A stretch of 64,000 bases of DNA from Rhizophagus clarus (taxonomy: Eukaryota; Glomeromycota; Glomeromycetes; Glomerales; Glomeraceae). The position numbers were made by a program, and so were the translations under genes. The stretch spans positions 930,001 to 994,000 of the forward strand of contig BLAL01000285.1 of the NCBI GenBank assembly GCA_015698045.1. The letters are read 5' to 3'. Position 1 is the first letter of the stretch. The number at the start of each line of letters is the position of its first letter. The notes beneath the pieces were generated by a model, which was given only the letters and a program-made list of their open reading frames with translations, did no database searches and was not told the origin of the DNA. Positions 63,686 through 64,000 of this stretch are shown here, in pieces.

Positions 63686-64000
63686 ATGTCTAATAATATC
63701 GAAATACAGGGTGCCGAATACAAATGAATGGGTAAATTGGATCGAAGAAGCTGTAAATAAAGAATATTTTAAATGCTATGAATACAACCATTTTTGTAAT
63801 ATTCATCCGGTGCATTTGGGAAAGTTTATCGTGCAAATTAGAAGAATTCAGAACAATATATAGCAATCTTAACAATATCACGCACTGTAAAAGAAATCGT
63901 GCATGAGGTATATTTTTCGTAGTTCACTTCAATAATTGTTATATAAGCTCATTAAATTTATATTTATTATATAGCTTAAGCTTCAAAGAGAAATACAATT
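63686..64000 (+). pseudogene. Broken inverted copy of the Sel1 kinase 5' part (runs off the window)
   Basis: Starts like the intact gene (MSNNIEIQ), but a 2-bp deletion puts a TGA in frame within 14 codons. Matching then continues in another frame (EWVNWIEEAVNKEYFKCYEY). About 10 bp are lost in the glycine loop (NIHP, then GAFGKVYRAN in a shifted frame). The first intron and its splice sites are kept (GAG|GTATAT, then TATATAG|CTTAAGCTTCAAAGAG). The rest is beyond the edge. It is a host-gene pseudogene, facing away from the intact copy. Confidence 0.85.

Overview
The window looks like nuclear DNA of an arbuscular mycorrhizal fungus, most likely Rhizophagus or a close Glomeromycotina relative. 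The evidence is very high A+T with long poly-A/T tracts, genes cut by many short GT-AG introns (typically 50-100 bp), kinase-like genes with a CxxC/CxxC N-terminus, a kinase joined to Sel1 repeats, and abundant small DNA transposons. This assignment rests on gene content and style; no database was searched. All exon structures were read by eye from splice sites and reading frame.

Left part (about 1.8-27.3 kb): a compact block of conserved housekeeping genes. In order these are CMR1/WDR76 (minus), a small unrecognised gene (plus), DML1/misato (minus), PEX1 (plus), PRO2 gamma-glutamyl phosphate reductase (minus), a pinin-like splicing factor (plus) and VWA8 (plus, 36 exons). Two pairs are head to head with about 200 bp between start codons (DML1/PEX1 and PRO2/pinin), so each pair probably shares a bidirectional promoter. 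Every multi-exon model closes in frame with a stop codon: CMR1 485 aa, DML1 548 aa, PEX1 1086 aa, PRO2 448 aa, pinin-like 312 aa, VWA8 1913 aa. One intron in PEX1 and one in VWA8 use a GC donor (GCAAGT), and VWA8 has exons of only 15, 18 and 23 nt.

Right part (about 27.3-64 kb): gene-poor and repeat-rich, with lineage-type genes. It holds two zinc-ribbon pseudokinase genes (29.2 and 42.0 kb; the first ends in a predicted tail anchor), a SPRY-domain gene (minus), a VIT/VWA-like gene (minus) and a catalytically complete kinase with Sel1 repeats (minus). Around these lie decayed duplicates: a tandem broken copy of the second pseudokinase with its flanks (45.4-47.9 kb), and an inverted broken copy of the Sel1 kinase at the right edge (63.7 kb). 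I find three hAT-type miniature elements, two with perfect 8-bp target duplications, and two copies of a MITE with TATAGCTCCGAAATTAAG-type ends.

The two halves look like a conserved core compartment next to a fast-changing accessory compartment, with kinase-like receptors or regulators being duplicated and lost. No rRNA, tRNA, CRISPR array, retroelement or virus-like element could be supported.
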